Counted from the first letter of the stretch, positions 22,766 through 34,503 are shown. The stretch: 64,000 bases of DNA from Erythroxylum novogranatense (GCA_029891385.1 CM057228.1:136613475-136677474), one strand, 5' to 3'. The notes: a model not told the origin generated them from the sequence alone. Translations and numbers: made by a program.

Positions 22766-22771
22766 CACGTG
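22766..22771. promoter_or_regulatory. G-box (CACGTG) upstream of the acidic-protein gene
   Basis: A palindromic CACGTG in the context gcacgtgac, about 300 bp before the ATG. G-boxes bind bZIP and bHLH factors. Functional use here is inference. Confidence 0.4.
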
Positions 22772-23067
22772 ACAAGCACCTGACTAAGAACAATATGCAC
22801 AGAGGCGCCGCAATAACCCTACCTCCTAGAAAAACATATTCTAGCGCATCCACCGTTCGATATCTCGCCACCTCATCAATCCGCGTGAATCCTAATTTTA
22901 ACGGACAAGATTCGCAGTTGCAGAGCTACTGGTACATTGAACGAGGAAGCTCATCGCTTCTGTCTCTGACTCTCAATTTTTGATTTCCAATTTTTTTTTT
23001 CCGGAAAAAATTCGAAACTCTGAGAAAGTTTCGTTTGTGCCTAGTACTCAGCTAAGCTTCTCTGAAC

Positions 23068-23388
23068 ATGAGAATCATGGAGCAGAAGGAAGAAGTTTTG
23101 CGAGAGGACAAGGTTGGGATTGTGAAAAAAGAAGATGAAGTGGAGGATATTGAAGAAGAGAGCGTAGAAGCTGAAGTGGAGGACGAAGAGGACGACGAAG
23201 ATGGTGACGGTGAGGAAGATGAGGACGAGGACGATGACGACGATGACGACGGTGAGGGGGTAGATGAGGAGGACGAGGAGGAGGACGAGGAGGTCCAGAT
23301 TTTACATTCTTCCGGAGGTCCGGCTGTTCACTCGGTGGATGACGACGAGGACGACGTCGACGACGAGGACGATGAAGGTGAAGGCGGG

Positions 23389-23421
<33 letters not shown>

Positions 23422-24574
23422 GGAGTGGACGACGACGGTGATGATGAGGTGCAGGTGTTACATTCCTCAGGCGGGCCGCCGGTTCTGTTAGCGGACGACG
23501 ATGAGGAGGACGAAGAGGATGAGGATGATGGAGCTGAAGGCGGCGATGATGACGACGACGACGACGACGACGACGAAGACGACGAAGAAGATGCTGAAGA
23601 GGAGGTATATCACTTCGAATCGGAAATTTTACTTACATCTTCGTAATGATACAGAAACCCTAACTTTTGCTGCTAACTTAAAGTTGATGTGGTATTTCTA
23701 AGCTTCGATTAGATTTTGTTGAAGTTTTCAGATCTTCAATCTTCGAGTCGATTTTTGGAACGAGAATTAGTTCTATACTCGGATTAAAAATCGGAGTTAG
23801 TGTTTTCTGCTGTTTTGTCTTTGGATTCGATGTGTTCTTAGCTTTTTCGGTAGATTTACGAGTTTTAAACAGAAGATCTGTTCGTAGAGTAGATGATTTG
23901 AAATGAAAATTCCACAGATCGACAGCTGGTACATGGATTCGAGTTCTAATTGAAAGGGAGAAAAAGGGGTTTTGGGGTTTTCACTTCGATTTCTCATATG
24001 CTCTGACTGAAACTACAGATCCTGATTCTGTAATCAACTTTTGAAATTCTGTTACTGTCTGTTGTCTGCTTAGTTAGGCGCCTAAATGTCAGAATCTATT
24101 GTTTCTAGTTTTTACTTCCTAGCTCAACCTTCTGACTATGGAGTTTCTTTTATCTCTGGTTGATGATCTTATGAACGGTCAATCATCTCCATGGATTCAT
24201 CAGAAAATCTGTGTTATTACAAAGTTGTCAGCTTTTTGTCGTGAAAAAATAATAGTTACACGATAGTGAATAACCTTTGAAGCTTTGCCCTTTTCTTTTT
24301 CATGTCTGTGTACACACAGGAGGATATGGGCACGGAGTACCTGGTCCGACCCGTGGGACCGGCAGAGGCTGAGGAAGACGGGAGTGATTTTGAGCCGGAG
24401 GAGAATTGTGAGGATGAAGATATTGAGGATGAGGAAGATGGGAAAGTAGAGAACGATGGCGAGCCGGCGGAGAATCCGGCAAAGAGGAAGAGATCAGGTA
24501 AGGACGACGACGATTCAGATGACGACGACGGTGGTGGTGAGGATGAGGATGACCAGAGACCATCCAAGCGATAA
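23068..24574 (+). CDS. Highly acidic nuclear-type protein, 263 residues, two exons
   Basis: Exons are 23068-23604 and 24320-24574; the donor GAG|gtatat and acceptor acacacag|GAG keep the frame. The protein is almost wholly Asp/Glu, with several runs of 10 or more Asp encoded by GAC/GAT repeats. A spaced internal repeat occurs twice, EEVQILHSSGGPAVHS and DEVQVLHSSGGPPVLL. The C-terminus is basic (AKRKRSGKDDD, then QRPSKR), a likely nuclear localisation signal, after EYLVRPVGPAEAEEDGSDFEPEE. Similar plant proteins carry unhelpful automatic names (VHS3-like, spermine-binding-like) that reflect composition only. Acidic, histone-chaperone-like or nucleolar binding is inference. The 5' leader contains a 62-codon upstream frame (22795-22983). 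The GAC runs are prone to slippage. Confidence 0.85.
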
Positions 24575-25659
24575 GGGGAAGTTAAGTTAAACTTTTGGTT
24601 ACGAGGAAAGACTGACCAGTTTAACAAAAAGAACAAAATTTAGGTCAATCTCTCTTATCTCTCACTCTCTTTAGGACCCCTCTGTCTGTTCATCTTCATC
24701 GTCAGAATAGAAATGGCTTTGGGTGTATCATGTTCAGTACTCATTAGGGTTTTTTTTTTACAAGTTCAATTTCGGTCTGTAGGATTTGCATAGTTCTTTA
24801 TGATGTCGGGGGTTCAAAAAACTCTTTGTAGAATTCACAATCTCTCTTCCATCTTGGTAGGTTAGTTGTTGGATTGTCACTGAATCTATAGAATGATGGT
24901 TGAACCAGTCTTTATAAATTTAATCTCTTTTCATGTCCTAAAGTTACCTTATGTGGTTCAATCCATGCCGGCCCGTGATCGTCATTCGGATTCGGACTTC
25001 AAAAATAAAGGTTGCATATATATATATATTAAAATGAATTTAAAGATGTATTTGGTAAAGGACAAAGATTATTTGGGAGCCTAAATCAAAATATCGCAAT
25101 ATCTAAAGATTGGGTTACAAACTTGCACTTGGTAACATCGTTCAGAGTCTGAGCTAGACCAATTACTTAGTATTATTGGTCAAGTTTAGATTTTTCTAAA
25201 AAATAGATAATAATCATAATCATAATAAACTTTGAAAGTTAGAGTCTGACCGATTGATGGTGGTTGTGCAGGTGGAGGTGGGAAACAGGGGTGGCTATGA
25301 TAAGATAAGATCTGAGGCATTGATGCTAGCCACGAGATCAATCACTCAAGTTTTATGATATCACCTTGTGTTTCTCGTTCTTTGTCCTGAGAGGCAAAAG
25401 GTAATTAAAAAGGAGACTTTACGTTCACGAGCATAACATGAGAAATGAGCTCGCGCCATTCAAAAAAATGAAAATTATTTTAATCTAAAATTAATAAATT
25501 AGATATGTTTTATTAAATTTAGTTAAAATTAAATAAAGTTATATATATATATATTTATTTATTTATAGGCTAAATTCGAGTTTAAGTTTAAAAAAATTAA
25601 AATTTATATTCAAAATTAGAATGGGTTTCGGTGTCAAGAGCTGCATCAACTTTGACCCT
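24575..25659. other. 3' UTR of the acidic gene and AT-rich spacer
   Basis: It contains the 3' UTR (to about 24900) and low-complexity AT segments with (TA)n at 25017-25028 and 25540-25552. No gene is supported. Confidence 0.5.
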
Positions 25660-25747
25660 CAGATCCTCTGGCTCAGGTACTCTGTACCTAGCCAGTGTTA
25701 GAGGATCTGAGCCATTTATTGAATTTCAATGGTGGCTCAGATCCTCT
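25660..25747. repeat. Compound hairpin (three related stems)
   Basis: CAGATCCTCT (25660-25669) pairs with AGAGGATCTG (25700-25709). Inside that, TGGCT (25669-25673) pairs with AGCCA (25690-25694) and AGGTAC (25675-25680) with GTACCT (25684-25689). The right strand of the first stem is also perfectly complementary over 15 bases to TGGCTCAGATCCTCT at 25733-25747. The same arm thus has two alternative partners. Confidence 0.8.
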
Positions 25748-26640
25748 AAAGCGTTGCCAGTGACAGAAAGATTTCTAATCGAAGGATTTGATATCTCAAC
25801 TTTGGGCCTATCAATTTTTGGTGTTTGGGTCTAATGTTTGGGCCTAGTCTACATTTTATTATTGAAATATGGCGATTCAGTGTAGATCTGAATTAGTAAT
25901 TTGGATTCATCGGACAGATTTTTTTTTTTTGTATAAATGAAAAATTCAACAAATTACATATTAAATATTAAGTCAAGGGGAGTTGTTCCCCACAAAGGAT
26001 AGAAGTGACACTTAATAGGTGTAATCTCAAAATAAATAATTTCTACATCAAAATGACCTGCATAGTTTGCAACCGACAGACATTTGAGTGACTAAGTTGT
26101 GGACATTGATTCATTCTTAGGCTAGATCCCACTAACTACAACTCCCCACCTACTCACCCATCTCTCTCCTTCTCTTCTACTTCTCCGTTTTAGTCGGTGA
26201 CGTACTTATCTTGATAAAAAAGTGAGTTGGTTGAAATTTTGAATTAATATATTAATATAATAATAATAATTTTAAAGTTTTTTATTTTATTAATTTAATT
26301 TTTGATTTTTAAGTGTTAATTAAATTAATTGTAATAATTTATGTACAAATATTATATGCAAGTTCATACAAATAATAAACAAAAATATACTTAGTGATGA
26401 TGGTGAAGATGAGAGTGAGCAAAATTCAAATTTATTTGATATTTCCAGTGTTCTTGTTGGTGCTCCTCAAACCTCAATCGCTTTCACTCGTTTTCTTCTT
26501 TTTATGCAGCACAGACCGCTAGATTCTGTCCAGAAATCTAGCGGCTCGCCTTGTCCGTACACCTCCAGATCTGGTTATCGAGCCCCACTCCGTTTCGCTT
26601 CGAATGCTCTCTTCTCTTCAGTGAGTTGAAGCAAACGGTA
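25748..26640. other. Spacer and promoter/5' leader of the RWA gene
   Basis: An AT-rich part (26220-26400) is followed by a less AT-rich 5' leader from about 26450. No coding region is supported. Confidence 0.45.
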
Positions 26641-29600
26641 ATGGCGATCACCAGTCCCATCACTCCTGGTCAGGTACTGTGGATCTTGTCATGTACAGAG
26701 TTTTCTCGCTTTTTTTTTTTTGTTATCGAAGTTTTTGGTTTTTGGAGGTGGCAACGGTTTTGATTTTGCAGGTGTCGTTTGCTCTTGGGATCATACCTGT
26801 AATTGCTGCATGGATTTACTCCGAATTTCTAGAGTATAAGAGAAAGGCTGCTGCTCAACAAAAAGCGTGAGTTTGATTTGTTTGTTTAATTGCCGCTTTT
26901 TTCTTGATGTTTTAATGATGTCTCCCATCAACAGAAAAGCTTTGGTGTTTGTCATAGTAGGCATTCTGATATCGGTTTAGTGGAGGTGCATGATGAGACG
27001 ATTAAAGAGGATGACAGCGCTGTTCTGCTTGAAGGAGGAGGTCTCCACTCCGCATCTCCTCGAGCTAGTGCTTCACCAGCCTTTTCTCCGATCTTCAGGT
27101 TCGTGATTATTGATTTGAGGTATTGTTGTTGAGATCTCGTGTTACTTAATTTGCATGCTTGTTTTTTTTAATGTTATTGTTGGTTAGGTTCATTTCGATG
27201 GATGAACACTTCTTAGTCGAGAACAGATTGACGCTTCGGGCCATGTGAGCTTATTTGATTAAGAATAGTTTTGCTTGTGAAGTTATATGGATTTGTGTTT
27301 TTTGAACTTTTGTATTCTCTTTCTCCATTCAGATCTGAGTTTGGTTTCTTTATGGCATACTTCTACATCTGTGACCGTACGGATATTTTGGGCTCGTCAA
27401 AGAAGGTACCTGATAAATTTTTTATGTTACATTATTTTACTAAACACGATGTAGCTTGTGTGAAGTCTATTTTTTCCTCAAATGTATTGTGCCAAGTGTG
27501 TTGGAGAAGAATGAGCTGACATGCCTTCAACTATATTATTGGAACTTATATTCCTGATTTGCTTCTAACTTCATGCCATTATCCATCTGTGCAGAGCTAT
27601 AACCGGGATCTCTTTATGTTTCTCTACTTCCTTCTCATCATAGTTTCAGCTGTAACCTCTTTCAAGATACACCACGATCGATCACCATTCTCAGGGAAAT
27701 CAATCCTTTATTTAAATAGGCATCAAACTGAGGAGTGGAAAGGCTGGATGCAGGTTTGTTACTCTTCCAAAATTTAGTATGGAAGTATCTAATGAAGATA
27801 ATTTTGGAGGTTTTGGAAAGAAAAACAAATTTGGGTTGGTTTTATGCATCACTAGGTGCAATTTTTACCACAACAGATTACCTAGTTCGCCTGCTCAACT
27901 CCCTGTGTCCTTTTTAAGTTCGTAAACCAGTTTCAAATTAAGTATTAAAAGATAATAGATTTCTTGAAACTCTCTATCTGTATGGGCCTGTTCACTTATG
28001 AGTTCAGTTCATTTCTACTGGCATGTTATTGTTTTTAGTCTCACTTATTTTCTTCCATCTTACAGGTATTGTTTTTGATGTACCATTACTTTGCTGCAAC
28101 AGAAATCTACAATGCTATTAGGTTATTTATTGCTGCATATGTATGGATGACTGGATTTGGGAATTTCTCATATTATTATGTTCGCAAAGATTTCAGTCTT
28201 CCAAGGTTTGCACAGGTATGCTCTTCCTTGAAGACTTAAAAGACTTTTTCTCCAAATGTTGTCAATAATTGGGTAGTTTCAAGTTGTAAAAATTTGTTGT
28301 TGATCAGATGATGTGGCGGCTTAATTTCTTGGTGCTGTTCTGCTGCGTTGTGCTTAACAACAGTTATATGCTGTACTACATTTGTCCGATGCACACGCTT
28401 TTCACTCTTATGGTTTATGGGGCACTTGGTATTTTGAACAAGTACAATGAGATAGGATCGGTAATCGCTCTGAAAATTGTTGCCTGCTTCTTGGTGGTAA
28501 TTCTAATGTGGGAGGTTCCTGGAGTCTTCGAACTGATTTGGAGTCCACTCACTTTCCTTCTTGGTGTGTATAGTGCCAAAAATTAATTGTTTTGCTAAGC
28601 CCATCGTGATTGTACTCATTCTCCCTCAAAACCTTGCAGGTTACACTGACCCTGCAAAACCAGATTTTCCTCGCTTGCATGAGTGGCATTTTCGTTCAGG
28701 CCTTGATCGCTATATCTGGATCGTTGGGATGATATATGCCTACTATCATCCAACAGTAAGTTCCATCACATTGACATTCCATCCACATAGTTACGCAATT
28801 AAGGATAGTTGGAAGAAATGCTTTTCTTTTTAGATAAATAATTTGCATTTGCTACTGTAGGTGGAGAGGTGGATGGAGAAACTGGAAGAAACTGAAGTGA
28901 AGCAGAGGATAACTATTAAAACTGCTGTAGCATCCACAGCCTTAGTGGTATTATGAATATATTGGGATAGTGTTCTTGTCGAGCTGTTGTTACTATACTG
29001 CCTCTGCTGACCATTCTTGTGATACCTAGGTGGGATATTTGTGGTTTGAACACATCTACAAGCTGGACAAGATTACTTACAACAAATACCATCCTTATAC
29101 CTCGTGGATTCCAATCACGTATGCTATAATTACTCTTCTTCCTTATCCTATTTCCTTTCTTCTTGTTTTGATTTTAACATTAGTGTCTTTTCTTTTCTTG
29201 TTTATTAGTGTATATATATGTTTGAGGAATGTCACTCAACATTTCCGCAGCTACACTTTGACTCTTTTTGCGTAAGTCACTTCATGGTTGATTCTTTCTG
29301 ATTTCTCCCCCGTCCATCTACTGTGGTATCATCAGAAAAAATTGACTGTTGTCTAGTGAATTTGGACATATTCCTCCCTAATTTGGCATTGTTGTTTGTG
29401 TGGACTAGATGGCTCGGAAAAGTAACACTGGAGACATACATTTCACAGATACATATATGGTTAAGGTACGGTGAAGAATTCCTGTAAAACTTTTTCTAGT
29501 TCAGAATTGATGCTGATATGCACTCACATTGTTAGTCAAATGGACCTACCCATGCTGCTTCCTAATTCACTTGCAATGCACTTGCAGATCAGGCATTCCA

Positions 29601-30039
29601 GATGGGCAACCAAAACTCTTGCTATCACTTATCCCAGACTACCCTATGTTAAACTTCATGCTGACGACTTCTATCTATGTTGCAGTAAGTATACAATCGA
29701 TCAATTTGATCTCATTAGATAGTTCTACAATAATAAAGACTCCTTTCTCCCCTTTTTTAGGTTTCTTACAGACTTTTCGAGTTGACAAATACATTGAAAC
29801 TAGCATTCTTACCCAGTAAAGACGATAAGCGCCTTACTCACAACGTAATTACAGCTGCAGTGATTTCAGTTCTTCTATACTCGGTTTCTTTTGTGTTCTT
29901 AAAAGTCCCTCAGCTGCTGGTAAGTTTTACTACCTAAACTAATCGGTCATTGTGGCATATAAACGTTGTGTTATCCATGACACAGATGATTATAGAAATT
30001 TGCAAATTGACTGATGGTCCTTCAAATTCACAGGCGTGA
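26641..30039 (+). CDS. RWA: REDUCED WALL ACETYLATION (RWA) family protein, 16 exons, 551 residues
   Basis: RWA proteins are Golgi multi-pass membrane proteins of the Cas1 type, needed for O-acetylation of wall polysaccharides such as xylan and xyloglucan, probably by supplying acetyl groups. Exons: 26641-26673, 26772-26866, 26940-27098, 27188-27244, 27333-27405, 27595-27753, 28066-28215, 28308-28563, 28640-28755, 28861-28947, 29030-29118, 29209-29271, 29409-29465, 29588-29684, 29761-29919, 30034-30039. Every junction keeps frame with GT/AG sites; the total is 1656 bases. The protein has ITPGQVSF at the start, [54 protein letters not shown] and [13 protein letters not shown], all hallmarks of the family, with about ten membrane spans. 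It most resembles the RWA1/2/4 group; the exact orthologue is undecided. The last exon encodes one alanine and the stop. Confidence 0.94.
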
Positions 30040-30639
30040 TATATCCGCAACTTCAGTTAAAGACATGGAAGGTGTCATGGTTTTTGCCTAGATTGCAGAC
30101 TCGAACCTGTACGGAGGATTTACCCGAAAGTTCCTCGGTGGGTCACTGAACGAGATGAAGATCAAGATTATGGTCTTAAATTTTGTGTCATGCATTTGTA
30201 TAGGTGAAGAGTTGATGAAAGGATAATGCCACGATATAGGTCATCTCCTCTCTCATTATTTAATTTCTTCTTCCCATGTAGCAAATTGAAATCAAATACG
30301 CAATTCTCTATTACATCTACTCGTACATCTGTAGCATCGATCAATAAGTTGAGATTCTGCAACTTAATAGCTGAAATCCGTGAACAAATTCGTCTCAGCA
30401 CTAAGAATATTTCAGTCAATGTTTAAAAACTAAACCTTTCCCACCTCTAAACAACTTTTGTGGATAAACTGAAACAAAGTTTCATGAACCTTTATAATTG
30501 TGTTCTGATGGTTACAATCATACAAAAAGCATCAAAAGGAGTGACTCAGATTTCCCCGAATGCAACTTAGTAGAGGCATGTAGCTTAATTGGCAGCACCA
30601 GAGCTTTCCTTCCATTTGCAGGTGTAGCAGATACCTCAT
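30040..30639. other. Convergent spacer between RWA and EMC6
   Basis: It holds the two 3' UTRs, which face each other over about 600 bp. Short open frames here (30168-30426) lie on both strands and match no family. Confidence 0.5.
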
Positions 30640-31719
30640 CAGAAAATGTGCACAATGTCATATGCAAATCTATTTATGTCAAGGAAATGAAAAGGTAAAG
30701 CCAAAATGTAATACTTAGAATAGACCTCCTAAAGTGAATTGAGTGACTGAATGCAAAACATTGATAACTATGAAGTATCTCCATTCGTGAAAGGATACGT
30801 CCAGAATAGCACGAACGACTGCAAAATCAGAGTAGAAGTGTCAACACCATGTTTGATATAAATTGGAAAGAAGAGACAGCAGTGTTATAGAAAGCCTTCG
30901 ATTTGTAGTAAGATTGGCTCTCATAAACCCTTTAAGAGGTGGCACAGATGCCGCCGATGGGTGAGCTCAATCTTTATGTTACAATGGTAAGGCATGATCA
31001 ATAGTTACTCAATGCAAACAGTTTCAGAGTGTCTCTAGTGGAACCATTCATATTATCCCATGCTACCATACTTCCCAACATGTTGGAGGACAAACTAAGA
31101 AAGTAGCTCAAGGTATAGGAACTTAAAATGCCAAAGTAACACATACCATGAGTCCACCCAAAAAGCCATCAAGCACAACTTGATTCCACGAGTCGAAATA
31201 GGACCGGATAGAAAACTTCGCCTTAGCTAAAAGTCCGATCGAAGTGATTGCCATGACAAGGAAATATAGGATAAATCCAGACAGGCCGGTGAATCCCATA
31301 ATTCCGGCTATTACGCCGGTGACAATGGACAGAAATGTCCGGCTACATAGAAAAAACACCCCCGTCTCAGGTACTCCACATCGAATCAAACACCTTATCA
31401 ATTGAGGGCAATGCTTGTTCTAAATCAAGTTTGAAATTATTTGTTTTTAACACTTTAATGATTCTGATAAAGTTGCATCCTTTTTTATCGCATTACAATC
31501 TTATACTGAAACACATTCATCATATCGGGATATACTTAAATTCGAAAACCATCCAAATTATTCCAGATGCTGTACTAAGTCTTTCCCCAACTGTTGAACA
31601 AACCTGTAATATATAACTTTCATGTTGCTCTGCAGATTTTCAGCATTGAATGTTTGCAGATCATTGGTGGTTTCACTTGATCTCTTATCATAAGCACTCG
31701 ACTCTGTCTGCCCAGCCAT
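30640..31719 (-). CDS. EMC6: ER membrane protein complex subunit 6 (EMC6), 4 exons, 120 residues
   Basis: EMC6 is a core membrane subunit of the ER membrane complex, which inserts tail-anchored and multi-pass proteins. Exons on the minus strand: 31719-31604, 31342-31147, 30818-30799 and 30670-30640 (116+196+20+31=363 bases), all with GT/AG borders and continuous frame. The third exon is only 20 bases. The protein starts MAGQTESS and has TFNAENLQSNMKVIYYSRTF. The hydrophobic hairpin (GVIAGIMGFTGLSGF) follows, then KFSIRSYFDSWN, DGFLGGLMSFVLFWTFAYD and the end IVHIF, as in plant EMC6 (older name Rab5-interacting family). The length is normal. It is divergent to the PPR gene, and a likely non-coding first exon lies at about 32110-32190. 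Confidence 0.93.
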
Positions 31720-32508
31720 TCCTTCTAATCTTAGGAGTCATAAAACACGCAAAATCAAAATCAAAATCAAATTCCTAATTTCTTCATTGAAAACCAAATG
31801 TTTATTCCAAAATCAATCAATTGTTGCAAAATGTGACGAAAAGGAAGAAAAACTGAAAATTGTGATCTGGGCTAGCTCTAATCCTATTGTTTACAGTGAA
31901 GGTCGAAGAAAAAATTTGAATTGGAAGACATATGAAACCGAACGAAGTAATCAGATTCAGAAAGCAGTCAAGAATCCATCTCTGTTAATAGATCCACAGA
32001 GTATGTAAAAACCAGTAATAACTACGACCAGAAAAAAAAAAAGCTTCGCAAAAGGTAAGATCAAGATTCGAAATTTCAAAACAAGTAAAATTAATTGGAA
32101 AAAAAAATCGAAGTACACGAACCTTGATTTACGGCTACCTGGTAACTAGCGGCGACTGTAGAACTCTACTACTTTTTGACTCCTTGTTCCTCAGAGATGT
32201 AAATCTTTATATAAATTGTCATGATGTCCCCTTAAGTATTATATTTACTTTAAGCCCCTCGTGTTATTTCAGATTTATAGTTTCTCCCCTAGATTAAACG
32301 ACATCCTGTGACGACTGTTTCTTCCTATGCTAAGTGGTCTTCACTCAATACTCGGAAAGCTCGGGTTTTTCTGCTGCCTTTGTGTCTGGTGTAAGCTGAG
32401 GTTTGGAACTTTTCCTATAACTTGATAGGTTGTTTAGGTTTTGATCATTCTTGTGCTGTGTGTCAATTGATTGGTTGTGTGTTGAACTTAAGGTTTACTT
32501 GTTCTGAA
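31720..32508. promoter_or_regulatory. Shared upstream region of EMC6 (-) and the PPR gene (+)
   Basis: The two genes run apart from this 789-bp stretch. It probably holds the EMC6 5'-UTR intron and both promoters. No single motif is convincing. Confidence 0.5.
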
Positions 32509-34503
32509 ATGTATTTGAAAGAGGGATGTTCCTTGTTGTTAAAAGTTCAAAAACCTGCAATCCCTTTTGTTTTGAGCTCAAACCCGCTTCTGAGTTCCAA
32601 CAACAAACCCCTAGATGAGTCAAAGCTTGCACCTTTTGAAGAATCTGATGTTCTAAGGAGGTTAAAGAATGAACCCAGCATTGTACAAGCACTAGATTAC
32701 TTTAAATCAATAGCTAATTCTATGGTTTTTGTTCATACTCCATTGACATACCAAACCATGATCATGAGACTTGGTCAGGAATGTGAAGTGGATAGTGTCC
32801 AATACCTTTTACAGCAGATGAAACTGGAAGGGATTAGCTGTAGTGAGGAATTGTTTGTAGCTGTTATAAATACTTTTCAGCGGGTGGGTTTGGCCGAGCA
32901 AGCACTGAAAATGTTTTATAGGATTGGGGAATTTGGTTGCAAGCCAACTGTTAAGATTTACAATCATCTCTTTGATGCATTGCTTGGTGAGAATAGGTTT
33001 CAGATTATCAATTCATTGTACAGCAACATGAAGAGAGATGGTATAGAACCTAATGTTTTTACGTATAACATTCTTTTGAAGGCATTGTGTAAAAATAATA
33101 GAGTGGATGGGGCATGCAAGTTACTAGTTGAAATGTCGAATAAAAGTTGTCATCCTGACGTTGTTAGCTATACAACTGTTGTATCTTCTATGTGTAAGCT
33201 AGGTAACGTGGATGAGGCAAGGGAGCTTGCCAAGAAATTTCGGATGACTGTATCTATTTATAATGCTCTGATAGATGGGTTTTGTAGAGAACGTAGAATG
33301 AAGGAGGCCTTTGAGCTGTTAGGACAGATGGAGGATGAAAGAATGGAACCCAATGTTATTACTTACTCAACATTTGTCAATGCTTTATCTGATATGGGAA
33401 ATGTGGACTTAGCTCTTGCTATTTTGGCGAAGATGATTTTAAGATTTTGTATCCCCAATGTTCGGACCTATACTTCCTTGATAAAGGGCTACTTCGTTGA
33501 AGGGAGGTTGTATGAAGCACTTGATTTATGGGATCAAATGATTCGAGAAGGATCTCAGCCCAATGTTATTACGTATAATGTGTTAATACATGGTCTTTGC
33601 TCACGTGGCAAAATGGAGGAAGGTGTATCTTTCTCCTTTGATATGGAGAGAAATGGCTGCTTCCCAAATGCCACTACTTATAGTTCCTTGATAGATGGCT
33701 TTGCAAAAGCTGGTAACTTAATAGGGGCCTCCGAAACCTGGAATAGGATGATCTCAAGCGGTTGCCGTCCTAACGTGGTTGTCTATACGTGTATGGTGGA
33801 TGTTCTTTGCAGGACTGGCTTATTCAATCAAGCTCATTCTCTTTTAGACAACATGGTAGCTGGGAACTGTTCGCCAAATTCAGTCACTTTCAATACATTT
33901 ATTAAAGGTTTATGTGATTATGGAAGAGTAGATTGGGCTGTGAAAATGCTTGATCAAATGAGTAAATACAGGTGTTCTCCAAATGTGACGACCTATAATG
34001 AACTGCTGAATGGCTTTTCCAAAACAAACAAAATAAATGAAGCTCTTAAGCTTGTGAAGGAGATGGATGAGAAGAAGATTGAACTTAATTCAGTGAGTTA
34101 CAATACTGTCTTGTCAGGATTATCTCATGCCAGAATGTTTGGGGAGGCTTTTCAGCTTGTTGGGAAGATGCTAGTAAAAGGTGTAAAGCCTGACGATGTC
34201 ACATATAACACTGTAATATATGCCTACTGTAGGCAGGGCAAGGTTCAGGCTGCCATCCAGCTTGTAGATATATTAAGTGCTGGACGCGAGTGGTCTCCAG
34301 ACATTATTACGTACACAGATCTTATATGGGGTGTCAGTAATTGCATTGGGATAGAAGAAGCCATCTTGTACCTAGATAAAATGCTTAATGTACATATCTT
34401 CCCCAATAGAGCTACATGGGATGTGTTGGTTCGAGGTTTCTTTAACAGCTTAGGTCATTTGGGGCCAATTCGCATTCTGGATAATATTATCAGTAGCGGA
34501 TGA
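32509..34503 (+). CDS. P-class pentatricopeptide repeat protein, 664 residues, intronless
   Basis: PPR proteins bind organelle RNA and act in its processing, stability or translation. The start is ATG 32509 (MYLKEGCSLLLKVQ); the open frame goes on upstream to 32422 but contains no earlier ATG. After an N-terminal part of about 75 residues come about 15 tandem 35-residue P-type repeats. They are spaced regularly, with the usual words TYNILLKALCKNNRVDGA, SIYNALIDGFCRERRMKEA and TYNELLNGFSKTNKINEA. No E, DYW or SMR domain follows, so it is a pure P-class protein. From memory it resembles Arabidopsis At3g48810 closely (VDSVQYLLQQMKLEG is nearly the same). The target RNA is unknown; mitochondrial or plastid import is inference. 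It shares its upstream region with EMC6. Confidence 0.93.
   Translation: MYLKEGCSLLLKVQKPAIPFVLSSNPLLSSNNKPLDESKLAPFEESDVLRRLKNEPSIVQALDYFKSIANSMVFVHTPLTYQTMIMRLGQECEVDSVQYLLQQMKLEGISCSEELFVAVINTFQRVGLAEQALKMFYRIGEFGCKPTVKIYNHLFDALLGENRFQIINSLYSNMKRDGIEPNVFTYNILLKALCKNNRVDGACKLLVEMSNKSCHPDVVSYTTVVSSMCKLGNVDEARELAKKFRMTVSIYNALIDGFCRERRMKEAFELLGQMEDERMEPNVITYSTFVNALSDMGNVDLALAILAKMILRFCIPNVRTYTSLIKGYFVEGRLYEALDLWDQMIREGSQPNVITYNVLIHGLCSRGKMEEGVSFSFDMERNGCFPNATTYSSLIDGFAKAGNLIGASETWNRMISSGCRPNVVVYTCMVDVLCRTGLFNQAHSLLDNMVAGNCSPNSVTFNTFIKGLCDYGRVDWAVKMLDQMSKYRCSPNVTTYNELLNGFSKTNKINEALKLVKEMDEKKIELNSVSYNTVLSGLSHARMFGEAFQLVGKMLVKGVKPDDVTYNTVIYAYCRQGKVQAAIQLVDILSAGREWSPDIITYTDLIWGVSNCIGIEEAILYLDKMLNVHIFPNRATWDVLVRGFFNSLGHLGPIRILDNIISSG

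Noticed and set aside
23264..23701. Arg/Thr-rich open frames overlapping the acidic gene
   Set aside because: They are out-of-frame readings of GAC/GAT repeats.
24256..24636. Ser-rich minus-strand open frame
   Set aside because: It is the reverse of exon 2 of the acidic protein; splice sites and composition support the plus strand.
32422..32508. Longer N-terminus for the PPR protein
   Set aside because: The open frame begins here with TTG and contains no ATG before 32509, where the recognisable PPR N-terminus starts.
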